From NCBI GenBank assembly GCA_025963635.1, contig JAOQAK010000055.1:1-64000 (forward strand): a stretch of 64,000 nt of DNA. The letters run 5' to 3'. Below the pieces are notes generated by a model, which did not search any database, was not told the origin of the DNA, and saw only the letters and a program-made list of their open reading frames with translations. Of this stretch, positions 18,189 to 26,385 are shown in pieces. This stretch comes from Ferruginibacter sp. GTDB taxonomy: Bacteria > Bacteroidota > Bacteroidia > Chitinophagales > Chitinophagaceae. Positions within the stretch are counted from its first letter, which is position 1, and the number at the start of each line of letters is the position of its first letter. A program made the translations under genes and the position numbers.

Positions 18189-19676
18189 ATGAGTAAATTA
18201 ACCAAATATTTGCATAAGGAAATGGATAAGGAAGCTGGGATACAGCATTCTATCAAAAGAACTAAAATTGTTGCAACAGTAGGGCCTGCCTGCTCCACTT
18301 ATGAAAAATTATTAGAGCTGGTAATTGCCGGGGTAAATGTTTTTCGCTTAAATTTCTCTCACGGATCCTATGAAGCAAAGAGTGAAATTATTCAATACAT
18401 CAGGACGATCAATAGTACCCAGCCTTTTAATATCGCCATACTGGGCGATCTGCAAGGACCAAAATTGCGGGTGGGCGACCTGGAGAACGGGCATGTAGAA
18501 CTGAAGGATGGCCACGAATTTATATTTACAACAGAAAAGATAATCGGAACCAGTGAAAAAATTTATGTCTCCTATCCCAATCTTGCAAAAGATGTAAAAG
18601 TGGGGGAAAGAATCTTTTTGGACGATGGGAAAATGGAATTGAAGGCTGAAGCAATTTTAAATGATAAAGAGGTGTTGGTGTCGGTAACATTGGGTGGCAT
18701 TCTTACTCCAAAGAAAGGGGTAAACCTTCCGGATTCTGCGCTCACCATGCCATCACTCACAGAAAAAGATATCGAAGATCTCGCCTTCATTATTGAAAAT
18801 GACCTCGATTGGGTTGCTTTGTCTTTTGTAAGAAAGGCAAACGATATTATCGACCTGAAAAAACGCATCAGGGAAAAAAACAGCAAGATAAAAGTGATTT
18901 CTAAAATTGAAATGCCGGAAGCACTGAAAAATATCCGGGATATCATTGTAGAAAGTGACGGCATAATGGTCGCCAGGGGCGATTTGGGTGTTGAGGTTCC
19001 GGTAGAGCAGGTTCCGATGATTCAAAAAGAAATCATCCGCAAATGCATGCGCAGGGCAAAACCTGTAATTGTTGCCACGCAAATGATGGAGAGCATGATG
19101 GAGCGCACCAAACCCAACCGTAGTGAAGTAACTGATGTTGCCAACGCGGTGTTGGAAGGTGCTGATGCGGTAATGCTTAGCGGGGAAACTGCCATGGGCC
19201 ACTATCCTACCCTGGTAGTGGAAATGATGAGCAAGATTATTTTGGAAGTAGAACGTACTGCCTACGATTATGACCGCGATGATATACTTGCACCACAGGC
19301 ACATTCACCATCATTATTAAGTGATGCGCTATGTTATACAGCTTGCAAACTCGCTCAGGATATTAACGCCAACGCATTGATCGGTATGACGCAAACAGGC
19401 TATACCGGGTTTATGCTCAGCAGCTACCGGCCAAAAGCGCCGCTCTTTATTTTTAGCAAGGAAAAGACGCTCATCAACCAGTTAAGTTTAAGCTGGGGTG
19501 TAAGGGCTATCTATTATGCTGAAGAGGAAAGTCTTGATACCATTATTTTCGACCAGGTAAATATTTTGAAAGAAAGGGGCTTTATCAAAACCGCAGATGT
19601 GATCGTGAGCACCGGTAGCACACCTACCAAACTCCATCTGCCAACGAATACAATTAAGATTACTGTGGTAGATTAA
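18189..19676 (+). CDS. pyk: pyruvate kinase
   Basis: 495 residues. It converts phosphoenolpyruvate and ADP to pyruvate and ATP, the last step of glycolysis. Motifs are RTKIVATVGPA (24-34), NFSHG (55-59), the catalytic Lys239 in SKIEMPEA, and the metal/phosphate loop GDLGVEVP (264-271), followed by the MMESM and SGETA segments and the allosteric C-domain. A 20-residue N-terminal extension precedes the conserved core. It follows pfkA; a weak -7-like TACCTTTA (18124-18131) suggests it may also have its own promoter. Confidence 0.97.
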   Translation: MSKLTKYLHKEMDKEAGIQHSIKRTKIVATVGPACSTYEKLLELVIAGVNVFRLNFSHGSYEAKSEIIQYIRTINSTQPFNIAILGDLQGPKLRVGDLENGHVELKDGHEFIFTTEKIIGTSEKIYVSYPNLAKDVKVGERIFLDDGKMELKAEAILNDKEVLVSVTLGGILTPKKGVNLPDSALTMPSLTEKDIEDLAFIIENDLDWVALSFVRKANDIIDLKKRIREKNSKIKVISKIEMPEALKNIRDIIVESDGIMVARGDLGVEVPVEQVPMIQKEIIRKCMRRAKPVIVATQMMESMMERTKPNRSEVTDVANAVLEGADAVMLSGETAMGHYPTLVVEMMSKIILEVERTAYDYDRDDILAPQAHSPSLLSDALCYTACKLAQDINANALIGMTQTGYTGFMLSSYRPKAPLFIFSKEKTLINQLSLSWGVRAIYYAEEESLDTIIFDQVNILKERGFIKTADVIVSTGSTPTKLHLPTNTIKITVVD

Positions 19677-19695
19677 AACTGGTTCATGCTAAGAT

Positions 19696-19707
19696 CTTAC
19701 CGGTAAG
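19696..19707. promoter_or_regulatory. TACCGGTA palindrome downstream of pyk
   Basis: CTTACCGGTAAG is a perfect 12-bp palindrome. TACCGGTA recurs at 19748-19755, 20621-20628 and 22873-22880, all intergenic and all around nagB. It may be an operator or part of a terminator; the function is not shown. Confidence 0.35.
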
Positions 19708-19805
19708 TTGGGGCGTCAAAGAAGTAATATTCTGTCGCGGCCGGGCTTACCGGTATTTTAATGCCTGCCCTTTTCTATGATGAGGAAATTTACGTCACTA
19801 ATTAA

Positions 19806-20279
19806 CTACGCTTTCGACTGTATGAATTTTAATAAATTTCTCTTTGCCTGGTTTTTAATTTTACGTTGGAAAAAAGAATTCCATCCAAACAATTCACCCG
19901 TTAATCCCAGTGCCTGCTTGCTCCATTTGTGCAGACTAAAACCATCGCTGTGCTCAACAATTTCACCATTGACAAAACGCATATTGGCCTTGATTTTATT
20001 CACAACTTTCCGCCCGGTTTTTGAAAAGGTATACGTGGCCACCCAATCGCAGGTAACGTATTCTTCATCCAGTTCTATAATATTTCCATAGGTTAACGAA
20101 AAGTCCTTTGCGTTCTTGCAAAGCATCTCCCACATTGCCTTTACTTCATCTCCCTTTAACAACCCAAATACCGGGTCAAAGAAAACGATATCATCGCTAT
20201 AGCAATTGTTCATTCCTCTATAATCCAGCTTTTGAAAAGCTGCATAAAAACGGCTGATCAATTCTTTGTTGGTAATCAT
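19806..20279 (-). CDS. SnoaL-like / NTF2-fold protein
   Basis: 157 residues. The start (MITNKELISRFYAAFQKLDYRGMNNCYSDDIVFFDPVFG) and the WVATYTFSKTGRKVVNKIKANMRFVNGEIVEHSD segment are typical of the SnoaL-like nuclear-transport-factor-2 fold, a small cone-shaped domain used for ligand binding or simple lyase/isomerase chemistry. The C-terminal 35 residues are basic. The true substrate cannot be told. It stands alone between pyk (convergent) and nagB (divergent). Confidence 0.8.
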   Translation of the reverse strand: MITNKELISRFYAAFQKLDYRGMNNCYSDDIVFFDPVFGLLKGDEVKAMWEMLCKNAKDFSLTYGNIIELDEEYVTCDWVATYTFSKTGRKVVNKIKANMRFVNGEIVEHSDGFSLHKWSKQALGLTGELFGWNSFFQRKIKNQAKRNLLKFIQSKA

Positions 20280-20700
20280 TCTCTGCGAGATTTAGTTTTA
20301 TTTAATTGAGCGTCCGGTTTTCGAAAACATTAAATCCCCGCTTACTGCCGGCATTTCTTTTACCTTGTTTGCTCAAAACGAAGATAGCACCTGGATGATA
20401 AACAATTATATTAAATAGAACGGCAAATATCAATGAGGGATGTTACTTCCATTTTTGATGGCCGGCATCAAACCAAAATTTATTTTACCCATTTAAAAAC
20501 ATCACCTTAAACAGGTTCCCCTGCAATCACAAACATATTTCGAACAAAAATCAATGAAGTATAAAAGGATTTATAGGCGTTCATTCATTCTGCTGGTTTA
20601 CCTTTGCATCCCAAAAGCATTACCGGTAATTTTGAAATTCAGTATTCAATTCATTACTAACAGGTAATAAAACGCTTAGTAATCAAATAAAAACCATCTC
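20280..20700. other. 421-bp gene-free stretch, nagB regulatory region
   Basis: Holds the nagB -7 element (20599-20606) and a TACCGGTA palindrome. A short in-frame stretch around 20285-20418 reads like protein but has no start codon and is not called. Nothing else is recognisable. Confidence 0.6.
20599..20630 (+). promoter_or_regulatory. nagB promoter -7 element and downstream palindrome
   Basis: TACCTTTG (20599-20606) is a perfect TAnnTTTG match followed by the CATCC often seen at Bacteroidota starts. ATTACCGGTAAT (20619-20630), a perfect 12-bp palindrome, lies just after the expected start point, in operator position. No convincing -33 is seen. Confidence 0.5.
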
Positions 20701-22617
20701 ATGATCGACTCGTTAGAGAAAATCCCCGTAAAAATTTTTGCTGATTCCAATGCAGGATCTGAATTCGTGGCCAACATCATCTTCAAACTGATCAAAGAAA
20801 AAGAAGCCGCAGGAAAAAAATGTGTGATTGGGCTCGCTACCGGTTCTACCCCTAAAACTTTATACGCAATACTGGTGCGGATGCATAAGCAGGAAGGGTT
20901 GAGTTTTAAAAATGTGATTGCTTTCAACCTCGATCAGTATTACCCCATGGAGAAGGACGCCCTGCAAAGCTATCATTACTTTATGCGGAAGAATCTCTTT
21001 GAACAAACCGATATTGATCCAAATAATTATCATTTGCCGGATGGTATGATTGAGAAAGATAAAGTAAAGGAACACTGCCTGGAATATGAAAAACAAATTG
21101 AAGCTGCGGGCGGTTTAGACCTGCAGATATTGGGTATTGGCGTCAACGGCCATATTGGCTTCAATGAACCTGGTAGCAGCATTTATTCCAAAACGAGGCT
21201 TACCGCACTTGATAATAGTACCCGCCTGGCAAACGCTTACGAGTTCGGCAATATGAGGGAAGTTCCAAGGATGGCAATTACGATGGGCATCAGTACCATA
21301 TCAAAATCTGAAAAAATAATTTTAATGGCCTGGGGACAATCAAAGTCGCCGGTTATTCAAATGGCAGTGGAGCAGGATGCCACGGAAGAGATTCCTGCTT
21401 CGCTTCTACAAAATCATGATGACTGTACTTTTGTGATAGACGAACAGGCGGCAAGTAATCTCACGCGGTTTAAAATGCCCTGGCTTACGGGCGAGTGCGA
21501 ATGGACCGATACAATGGTGAAAAAAGCTGTTGTAAACCTCGCGTTGAAATACCAGAAACCGGTGCTAAGTTTAACCAATAATGATTACAACGATAATGGC
21601 CTCAGCGACCTGCTTGTTGAAAAAGGGGATGCATACGAAATCAACCTGCAGGTGTTTTATTTATTAAGAGATAGTATTACCGGGTGGCCGGGCGGCAAGC
21701 CCACGGAGCAAAGAACATCCCATCCCGAGCGTGGCGAGCCGTTTCCAAAAAAAGCATTGATTTTTTCACCCCACCCAGATGATGATATTATTAGTATGGG
21801 TGGCACTTTTATGCGCCTGCACGACCAGGGGCACAATGTACACGTGGCTTACCAGACCAGTGGCAATATAGCTGTAACGGATGAGGTGGTTACCCGGTTT
21901 ATCGACTTCACAGTGGCATTCGAAAACATGTTTGATATCGATAAAACGAAGAGTAAACAAATATTCGATGACGCTACTGCCTTTTTGAAAATAAAAAAAT
22001 CAAGTGAAAAGGATACGGATATTGTAAGAACCGTAAAGGGTTTGATAAGGAGAAGCGAAGCAAAAGCTACCTGTAAATATGTGGGATTGCAGGAGGATGC
22101 AATCCATTTCCAGGATCTGCCTTTTTATGAAACCGGCACCATTGAAAAAAATCCAATGGGAGAGGTGGATATTACCCAAACAGTAGCATTGCTGAACGAG
22201 GTACAACCTCAGCAAATCTATTGTGCCGGAGACTTTGCCGATCCACATGGCACACACAAGATTTGTTTTGACATTGTTATCGAGGCACTCAAAAGAATAA
22301 AGGATGGCCATGCAAAGGATGGATTAAATGAGTGGATCAATAACTGCTGGCTTTGGATGTACAAGGGCGCCTGGCAGGAATGGGATATCAACGATATTGA
22401 AATGGCTGTTCCGATGAGTCCGGACCAGGTGGTAAAAAAAAGGAATGGAATTTTCATTCACCAGTCGCAAAAAGACAGTGTTCCCTTCCAGGGAAGCGAT
22501 AGCAGGGAATTCTGGCAGCGTGCCGAAGAAAGAAATGCCAACACCGCAAGGTTGTATGCTCAGTTGGGCCTAACCCAATATGCAGCCATGGAAGCTTTTG
22601 TGCGATATCATTTTTAA
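20701..22617 (+). CDS. nagB: glucosamine-6-phosphate deaminase fused to a PIG-L/LmbE deacetylase-like domain
   Basis: 638 residues. The N-terminal half is NagB: GLATGSTP (44-51), catalytic Asp78 in NLDQYY, and GIGVNGHIGFNEPGS (145-159) with His151 and Glu156. It converts glucosamine 6-phosphate to fructose 6-phosphate and ammonia. From about 350 a PIG-L domain begins with the zinc-binding SPHPDDD (356-362), the fold of N-acetylglucosaminyl deacetylases. The C-terminal part may deacetylate an amino sugar or be structural. This architecture is known in Bacteroidota NagB, so the fusion is not an assembly artefact. A terminator-like hairpin follows. Confidence 0.94.
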   Translation: MIDSLEKIPVKIFADSNAGSEFVANIIFKLIKEKEAAGKKCVIGLATGSTPKTLYAILVRMHKQEGLSFKNVIAFNLDQYYPMEKDALQSYHYFMRKNLFEQTDIDPNNYHLPDGMIEKDKVKEHCLEYEKQIEAAGGLDLQILGIGVNGHIGFNEPGSSIYSKTRLTALDNSTRLANAYEFGNMREVPRMAITMGISTISKSEKIILMAWGQSKSPVIQMAVEQDATEEIPASLLQNHDDCTFVIDEQAASNLTRFKMPWLTGECEWTDTMVKKAVVNLALKYQKPVLSLTNNDYNDNGLSDLLVEKGDAYEINLQVFYLLRDSITGWPGGKPTEQRTSHPERGEPFPKKALIFSPHPDDDIISMGGTFMRLHDQGHNVHVAYQTSGNIAVTDEVVTRFIDFTVAFENMFDIDKTKSKQIFDDATAFLKIKKSSEKDTDIVRTVKGLIRRSEAKATCKYVGLQEDAIHFQDLPFYETGTIEKNPMGEVDITQTVALLNEVQPQQIYCAGDFADPHGTHKICFDIVIEALKRIKDGHAKDGLNEWINNCWLWMYKGAWQEWDINDIEMAVPMSPDQVVKKRNGIFIHQSQKDSVPFQGSDSREFWQRAEERNANTARLYAQLGLTQYAAMEAFVRYHF

Positions 22618-22670
22618 CCAGGCGATAGTAATGCTTTAATAAAACAATCACCCGTTTTTCATGAGAGGAC

Positions 22671-22706
22671 AAAAAAAAGGGCCCGAATAGAAATTCAGCC
22701 CGTTTT
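22671..22706 (+). terminator. terminator-like hairpin after nagB
   Basis: An A-run, then GGGC (22679-22682) pairing with GCCC (22698-22701) and GAAT (22685-22688) pairing with ATTC (22693-22696), then GTTTT. The stem has a small asymmetric internal loop. Confidence 0.6.
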
Positions 22707-22720
22707 AAATCCAATATCCT

Positions 22721-22843
22721 ATGAAAAACCAAGCTATTAACGCTGATTCTTTTATTAAATTGTGTAACGAAGTAAAAAACACAACTTTCCTATATAGAAT
22801 ACGTATAAATACATGGGATGTGCCCTATATAGTCACCCTGTGA
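22721..22843 (+). CDS. possible 40-codon small ORF
   Basis: The ORF starts MKNQAINADSFIKLC and ends after 40 codons; it follows the nagB hairpin with an ATG in a CCTATGAAAAAC context. I recognise no family. It could be a small peptide gene, a degraded gene, or chance. No ribosome-binding site is evident. Confidence 0.2.
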   Translation: MKNQAINADSFIKLCNEVKNTTFLYRIRINTWDVPYIVTL

Positions 22844-22897
22844 AAATACTTTTTAATAAGTAATTGTTCGTTTACCGGTAGCTATTTACTCCATCCG

Positions 22898-23683
22898 CTA
22901 TATCGATCTTAGTAATCCACCATCGATCGGGATATTTGTTCCGGTGATATAGGATGAAAGATCCGACGCAAGAAAAGCAACCAGCCATCCGAATTCCTTT
23001 GGATCGCCAAGTCTGCCTGCAGGCACTTCCATGGTCATTTTATGCTTATAAGCATCGAGGGAAATACCCAGCTTCTCCGACTGAGCCCTGTTGATTTCAT
23101 CTAATCTTTCTGTATCAAAATAACCGGTGAGTATGTTATTTACGGTAATACCCATGGGCGCCGTTTCTCTTGCCAGCGTCTTTGCCCAAGCCAACACAGC
23201 GCTGCGGACCGTATTAGAAAGTACCAGGTTTTGCAAGGGTTCCTTTACAGATATCGACGAAAGGTTGATGATGCGGCCGAATTTCTTTTCCTGCATTCCC
23301 TTCAACGCCAGCATGGTGGTATGGCAAACCGTTTTAAAAAGAAGGTCGAACGATTGCTGGTAATCTTCCGCCGTTTTTACCAATACTCCACCCGCTGACG
23401 GGCCGTTGGTATTGTTAATCAATATGTCTACCTGCCGGTTTTGAAACCATTGTGTAAGCGTATTTTCAAACTGACCGATGAGTGCAAAATCAACTACCAG
23501 ATAATTGTGCTGCTGACCAAAATTGGCCGGGAGCTCCGACAGGGCTGCTTTTAACTTCTCTTCATTTCTTGCCATAATAGTAACTTCTGCGCCGGAACTG
23601 GCCAACTGAATAGCAATGGCCTTACCCAATCCCCTGCTTCCGCCGCCTACAAGCGCTTTGCGTCCTTTAAGTGATATCTCCAT
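22898..23683 (-). CDS. SDR-fold oxidoreductase-like protein lacking the catalytic Tyr/Lys pair
   Basis: 261 residues from the ATG at 23683 (MEISLKG); the frame runs further up but into the cupin gene. The cofactor loop GGGSRGLG (13-20) and the C-terminal GTNIPIDGGLLRSI are classical-SDR features, close to 3-oxoacyl-ACP reductases. The active site is atypical: NNTNG (90-94) replaces NNAG, and where YxxxK is expected the sequence is SNTVR (156-160), so both catalytic Tyr and Lys are substituted. An SDR subgroup with this pattern exists; its reaction, if any, is unknown. It follows the cupin gene by 17 bp. Confidence 0.85.
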   Translation of the reverse strand: MEISLKGRKALVGGGSRGLGKAIAIQLASSGAEVTIMARNEEKLKAALSELPANFGQQHNYLVVDFALIGQFENTLTQWFQNRQVDILINNTNGPSAGGVLVKTAEDYQQSFDLLFKTVCHTTMLALKGMQEKKFGRIINLSSISVKEPLQNLVLSNTVRSAVLAWAKTLARETAPMGITVNNILTGYFDTERLDEINRAQSEKLGISLDAYKHKMTMEVPAGRLGDPKEFGWLVAFLASDLSSYITGTNIPIDGGLLRSI

Positions 23684-23700
23684 GATCTTTTTTTTATATT

Positions 23701-24018
23701 TTACTTGTAATCTTCTCTTGGTGGTGAAAACACATCCATCAGTTTGCAACGGGTAATAGCCATTCCGCTATGGGGAATATTGGAGGGTATAATGGCTATC
23801 GACCCTGGTTCATACAGTTTAGCTTCACCATCAATCACCAGTTCAAATTTCCCCTCCAGCACCTGGCTGGTCTGTTCATGAACATGATGGTGCAGCGGCA
23901 TTACAGCCCCCTGCTCTACTTCCCAGAAAGCAATCGTCATATTTTCGGTATGAATAAAACGTGCGATATATCCTTTAACAATTTCTTTCGGCTCAATTTG
24001 TTCAATGTCTTTGTACAT
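23701..24018 (-). CDS. single-domain cupin protein
   Basis: 105 residues, a single conserved beta-barrel. The metal-binding motifs are visible: PLHHHVHEQTSQVLEGKFELV (histidines plus glutamate, about 37-57) and the second motif with IPSNIPHSG (about 77-85). Small cupins of this type bind a metal and a small ligand or act as isomerases; no substrate can be assigned. It is the first gene of a likely two-gene unit with the SDR-like gene (17-bp gap), suggesting they act on the same small molecule. Confidence 0.85.
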   Translation of the reverse strand: MYKDIEQIEPKEIVKGYIARFIHTENMTIAFWEVEQGAVMPLHHHVHEQTSQVLEGKFELVIDGEAKLYEPGSIAIIPSNIPHSGMAITRCKLMDVFSPPREDYK

Positions 24019-24194
24019 AGCTGTATATTTTCGCGTCGCTAAATTAAGGACTATATTAATATTTTAGGCTGACTTATTATTGTTGCTATTTATTTCCGTA
24101 AGAGCATTGCCAGCACGAGTTCCTTCAAATGCGAGGCTGTTTTATATACAGAAATTGGAGCAACCTCCTAACTTGCACCAAATCATTGTATAAT

Positions 24195-25595
24195 ATGGAA
24201 ACCTATGTTTTGCTATTTATAGCGGGCCTTGCTGTCGGCCTTATAATCGCTTTTGCAATAAGGGCGACTAGCCGGCAACAATTGCTTTCAATAAATGAAC
24301 GGCTGCAATACGAACAGCAATCGGTACTACAATTACAGCAGGAGAAATCTATACAGCAAAAAGACCGGGAAGCACTGCTCAGTCGTGCCGTACTTGCTGA
24401 AGGCGCCAACCTGTTTTTACAACAGGAGTCTGAGCAATTTCGTCAGCTGCAAACGGAACACCAGCTGATTCAGCAGCAGTTTGCCATTTTACAAGTACAA
24501 CTGGAATCAGCTTATGAAAAACTGGCAGGTCAAAAGCAGGAATTGGAAGCTATCGGAGAAAAATTCCGTTTTGAATTCCGTAATCTCGCCCAGGGAATTC
24601 TTGATGAAAAAACGGCGAAATTTACCCAGGTGAATGAAGAAAAAATGAAGGCCATCCTTGATCCCTTGAAAACTGAATTGGTAGATTTTAAAAAGAAAGT
24701 GGATGATACCTATGATAAAGAAAGCAAAGAGCGGTTCACATTAGGGAAAGAAGTGCAAAGGCTCATCGAAATGAGCCAGCAGGTGAGCCAGGAAGCCAAT
24801 AATCTTACCACCGCATTAAAAGGCAATAACAAACAGCAGGGCAATTGGGGAGAGATGATATTGGAAAGCATTCTTTCGTATAGTGGCCTCACAAAAGGGC
24901 GGGAATTTTTTACACAGGAATTTATAAGGGACAATGCAGGCAATATCATCAAAGATGAAAATGGCAAAGGACTTCAACCAGATGTAACCGTAGTGTATCC
25001 CGATCAGAGAAAGATTATCATTGACTCCAAAGTTTCGCTCATCGCCTGGGACCAGTATGTATCGGAAGAGAATGTGATTTCGCAAAAACAGTTCCTCAAA
25101 GAACATGTACAGTCTATCCGAAACCACATCGATTCGCTGGCAAAAAAGAATTACCCGCAGTACGCCCGGGCATTGGATTATGTTTTGCTTTTCATTCCCA
25201 TTGAACCGGCATTTCTTGAAGCTGTGAAAACCGACCTGCATTTGTGGAAATATGCTTACGACAAGCGAATCATGCTGGTGAGCGCCACCAACCTGCTGGC
25301 GGTTTTGAAGATCATTGCCGACTTGTGGAAGGTAGAGCAACAAAATTTGAATGCCATCGAAATTGCCGATAAAGCCGGCGCCCTGTACGATAAGTTTGTG
25401 AGCTTCATCGAAAATTTTGAACTGGTGGGCAAAAAGCTGCAGGATGCACAGCAATCTTATGAAAATGCTTTCCGCCAACTGAGCACAGGCCGGGGAAATA
25501 TCACCGGAAAAATTGAGGAATTGAAAAAAATGGGCGCCAATGCCAATAAACAATTGCCGGATAAGATCATTCCGCAATTAAACGAGGAAGAATAA
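24195..25595 (+). CDS. rmuC: DNA recombination protein RmuC
   Basis: 466 residues from the ATG at 24195 (METYVLLF). An N-terminal membrane helix (about 3-22) is followed by a Gln/Glu-rich coiled coil (about 30-200), then the RmuC nuclease-like domain with GNWGEMILESIL, PDVTVVYPDQRKIIIDSKVSLIAWDQY and LLFIPIEPAFLEA. E. coli RmuC limits inversion at short repeats; biochemical activity is not firmly established. The chosen start gives the usual membrane anchor at residue 1; the frame extends 22 codons further up without family similarity. Monocistronic by its spacing. Confidence 0.93.
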   Translation: METYVLLFIAGLAVGLIIAFAIRATSRQQLLSINERLQYEQQSVLQLQQEKSIQQKDREALLSRAVLAEGANLFLQQESEQFRQLQTEHQLIQQQFAILQVQLESAYEKLAGQKQELEAIGEKFRFEFRNLAQGILDEKTAKFTQVNEEKMKAILDPLKTELVDFKKKVDDTYDKESKERFTLGKEVQRLIEMSQQVSQEANNLTTALKGNNKQQGNWGEMILESILSYSGLTKGREFFTQEFIRDNAGNIIKDENGKGLQPDVTVVYPDQRKIIIDSKVSLIAWDQYVSEENVISQKQFLKEHVQSIRNHIDSLAKKNYPQYARALDYVLLFIPIEPAFLEAVKTDLHLWKYAYDKRIMLVSATNLLAVLKIIADLWKVEQQNLNAIEIADKAGALYDKFVSFIENFELVGKKLQDAQQSYENAFRQLSTGRGNITGKIEELKKMGANANKQLPDKIIPQLNEEE

Positions 25596-25662
25596 TTTTT
25601 TAGGACTAAGTGACACCTTCACAAACGATTGCTGGTGTGGCTGCCTTGATTTTTTTTGTTTC

Positions 25663-25692
25663 TTTTTCGTTATCAAGAAAAAAAGAAAAATA
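25663..25692. terminator. A/T-rich inverted repeat after rmuC
   Basis: TTTCTTTTT and GAAAAAAAGAAA face each other around a short CGTTATCAA loop, giving a weak A/T hairpin with a T-rich approach, about 70 bases beyond the rmuC stop. Confidence 0.35.
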
Positions 25693-25766
25693 AACTGTAA
25701 CCTATTATCAGTTTAGGTTTACGAATGTTATACCCAATCCGAAATGTTTTTTATATTGGTTAGTAT

Positions 25767-25774
25767 TATTTTTG
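25767..25774 (+). promoter_or_regulatory. -7 element of the 25.8-kb hypothetical gene
   Basis: TATTTTTG matches TAnnTTTG exactly, 27 bases before the ATG at 25802. No clear -33 TTTG is seen at the expected distance. Confidence 0.4.
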
Positions 25775-25801
25775 CTCATCGATTATCATAACTTCCATTC
25801 A

Positions 25802-26197
25802 ATGAGTAATGTCAGCATAGCCAAACCGCAGGTGGAAATTGACGAAGACTTAAAAGAACTGCTCACTCAGCAAACAGAAGAATGCACCATCGTTCACTGC
25901 CGTTATTATACCGACCAGCCCACGGGTATACGTATCTGGCCCAGTACTTTTTTAATACAGGATAATGGCAGGCGCTGTAAGCTCATCAAAAATTTTAACA
26001 TCTCTCTTGTACCGGACTGGACCTATCATTTTATACCCAACGAATTCATCCGGTTCACACTGGTTTTTGAGGCACTTGGCAAGGAATGCATGTTTTTTCA
26101 GCTACTGGAAGAAATTCCACAACCATTTGGATTTTATAGTAATAAAGTGCAAAAGAACAACAGCGGCGTATACACGGTGGAAGTCTTTTGCGCCTGA
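25802..26197 (+). CDS. conserved-looking hypothetical protein
   Basis: 131 residues from the ATG at 25802 (MSNVSIAKPQVEID). Soluble, no signal peptide, mixed alpha/beta with several aromatic-rich strands (IRIWPSTFLIQDNGRRCKLIKNFNISLVPDWTYHF). I do not recognise the family. Codon use resembles the neighbours and a good -7 element lies upstream, so it is probably real. The universal stress protein gene follows 188 bp downstream with its own promoter candidate. Confidence 0.65.
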   Translation: MSNVSIAKPQVEIDEDLKELLTQQTEECTIVHCRYYTDQPTGIRIWPSTFLIQDNGRRCKLIKNFNISLVPDWTYHFIPNEFIRFTLVFEALGKECMFFQLLEEIPQPFGFYSNKVQKNNSGVYTVEVFCA

Positions 26198-26342
26198 GCA
26201 TAATAATCGGGTGGCGCCGGCACCAGCTTCCATTAATTGTAGTCGGCAGCCGGGCATATGCCTTAAACTAACTTCATCCATTCAAAAAAATTTAATTAAT
26301 TTCCATCTTAAACCAGGCAACACCCGCCTGGAAACCAGGTTG

Positions 26343-26370
26343 TTTGCACGCTAAAAATCTATTATCTTTA
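26343..26370 (+). promoter_or_regulatory. candidate promoter of the universal stress protein gene
   Basis: TTTG (26343-26346) and TATCTTTA (26363-26370, one mismatch to TAnnTTTG) are 16 bases apart, 15 bases before the ATG. Confidence 0.4.
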
Positions 26371-26385
26371 TACAATACTTTACTT

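Noticed and set aside
20285..20418. Protein-like frame reading ...FAQNEDSTWMINNYIK in the gap before nagB
   Set aside because: It has no start codon, a stop lies just upstream and no family is recognised. It may be a relic, but it is not called.
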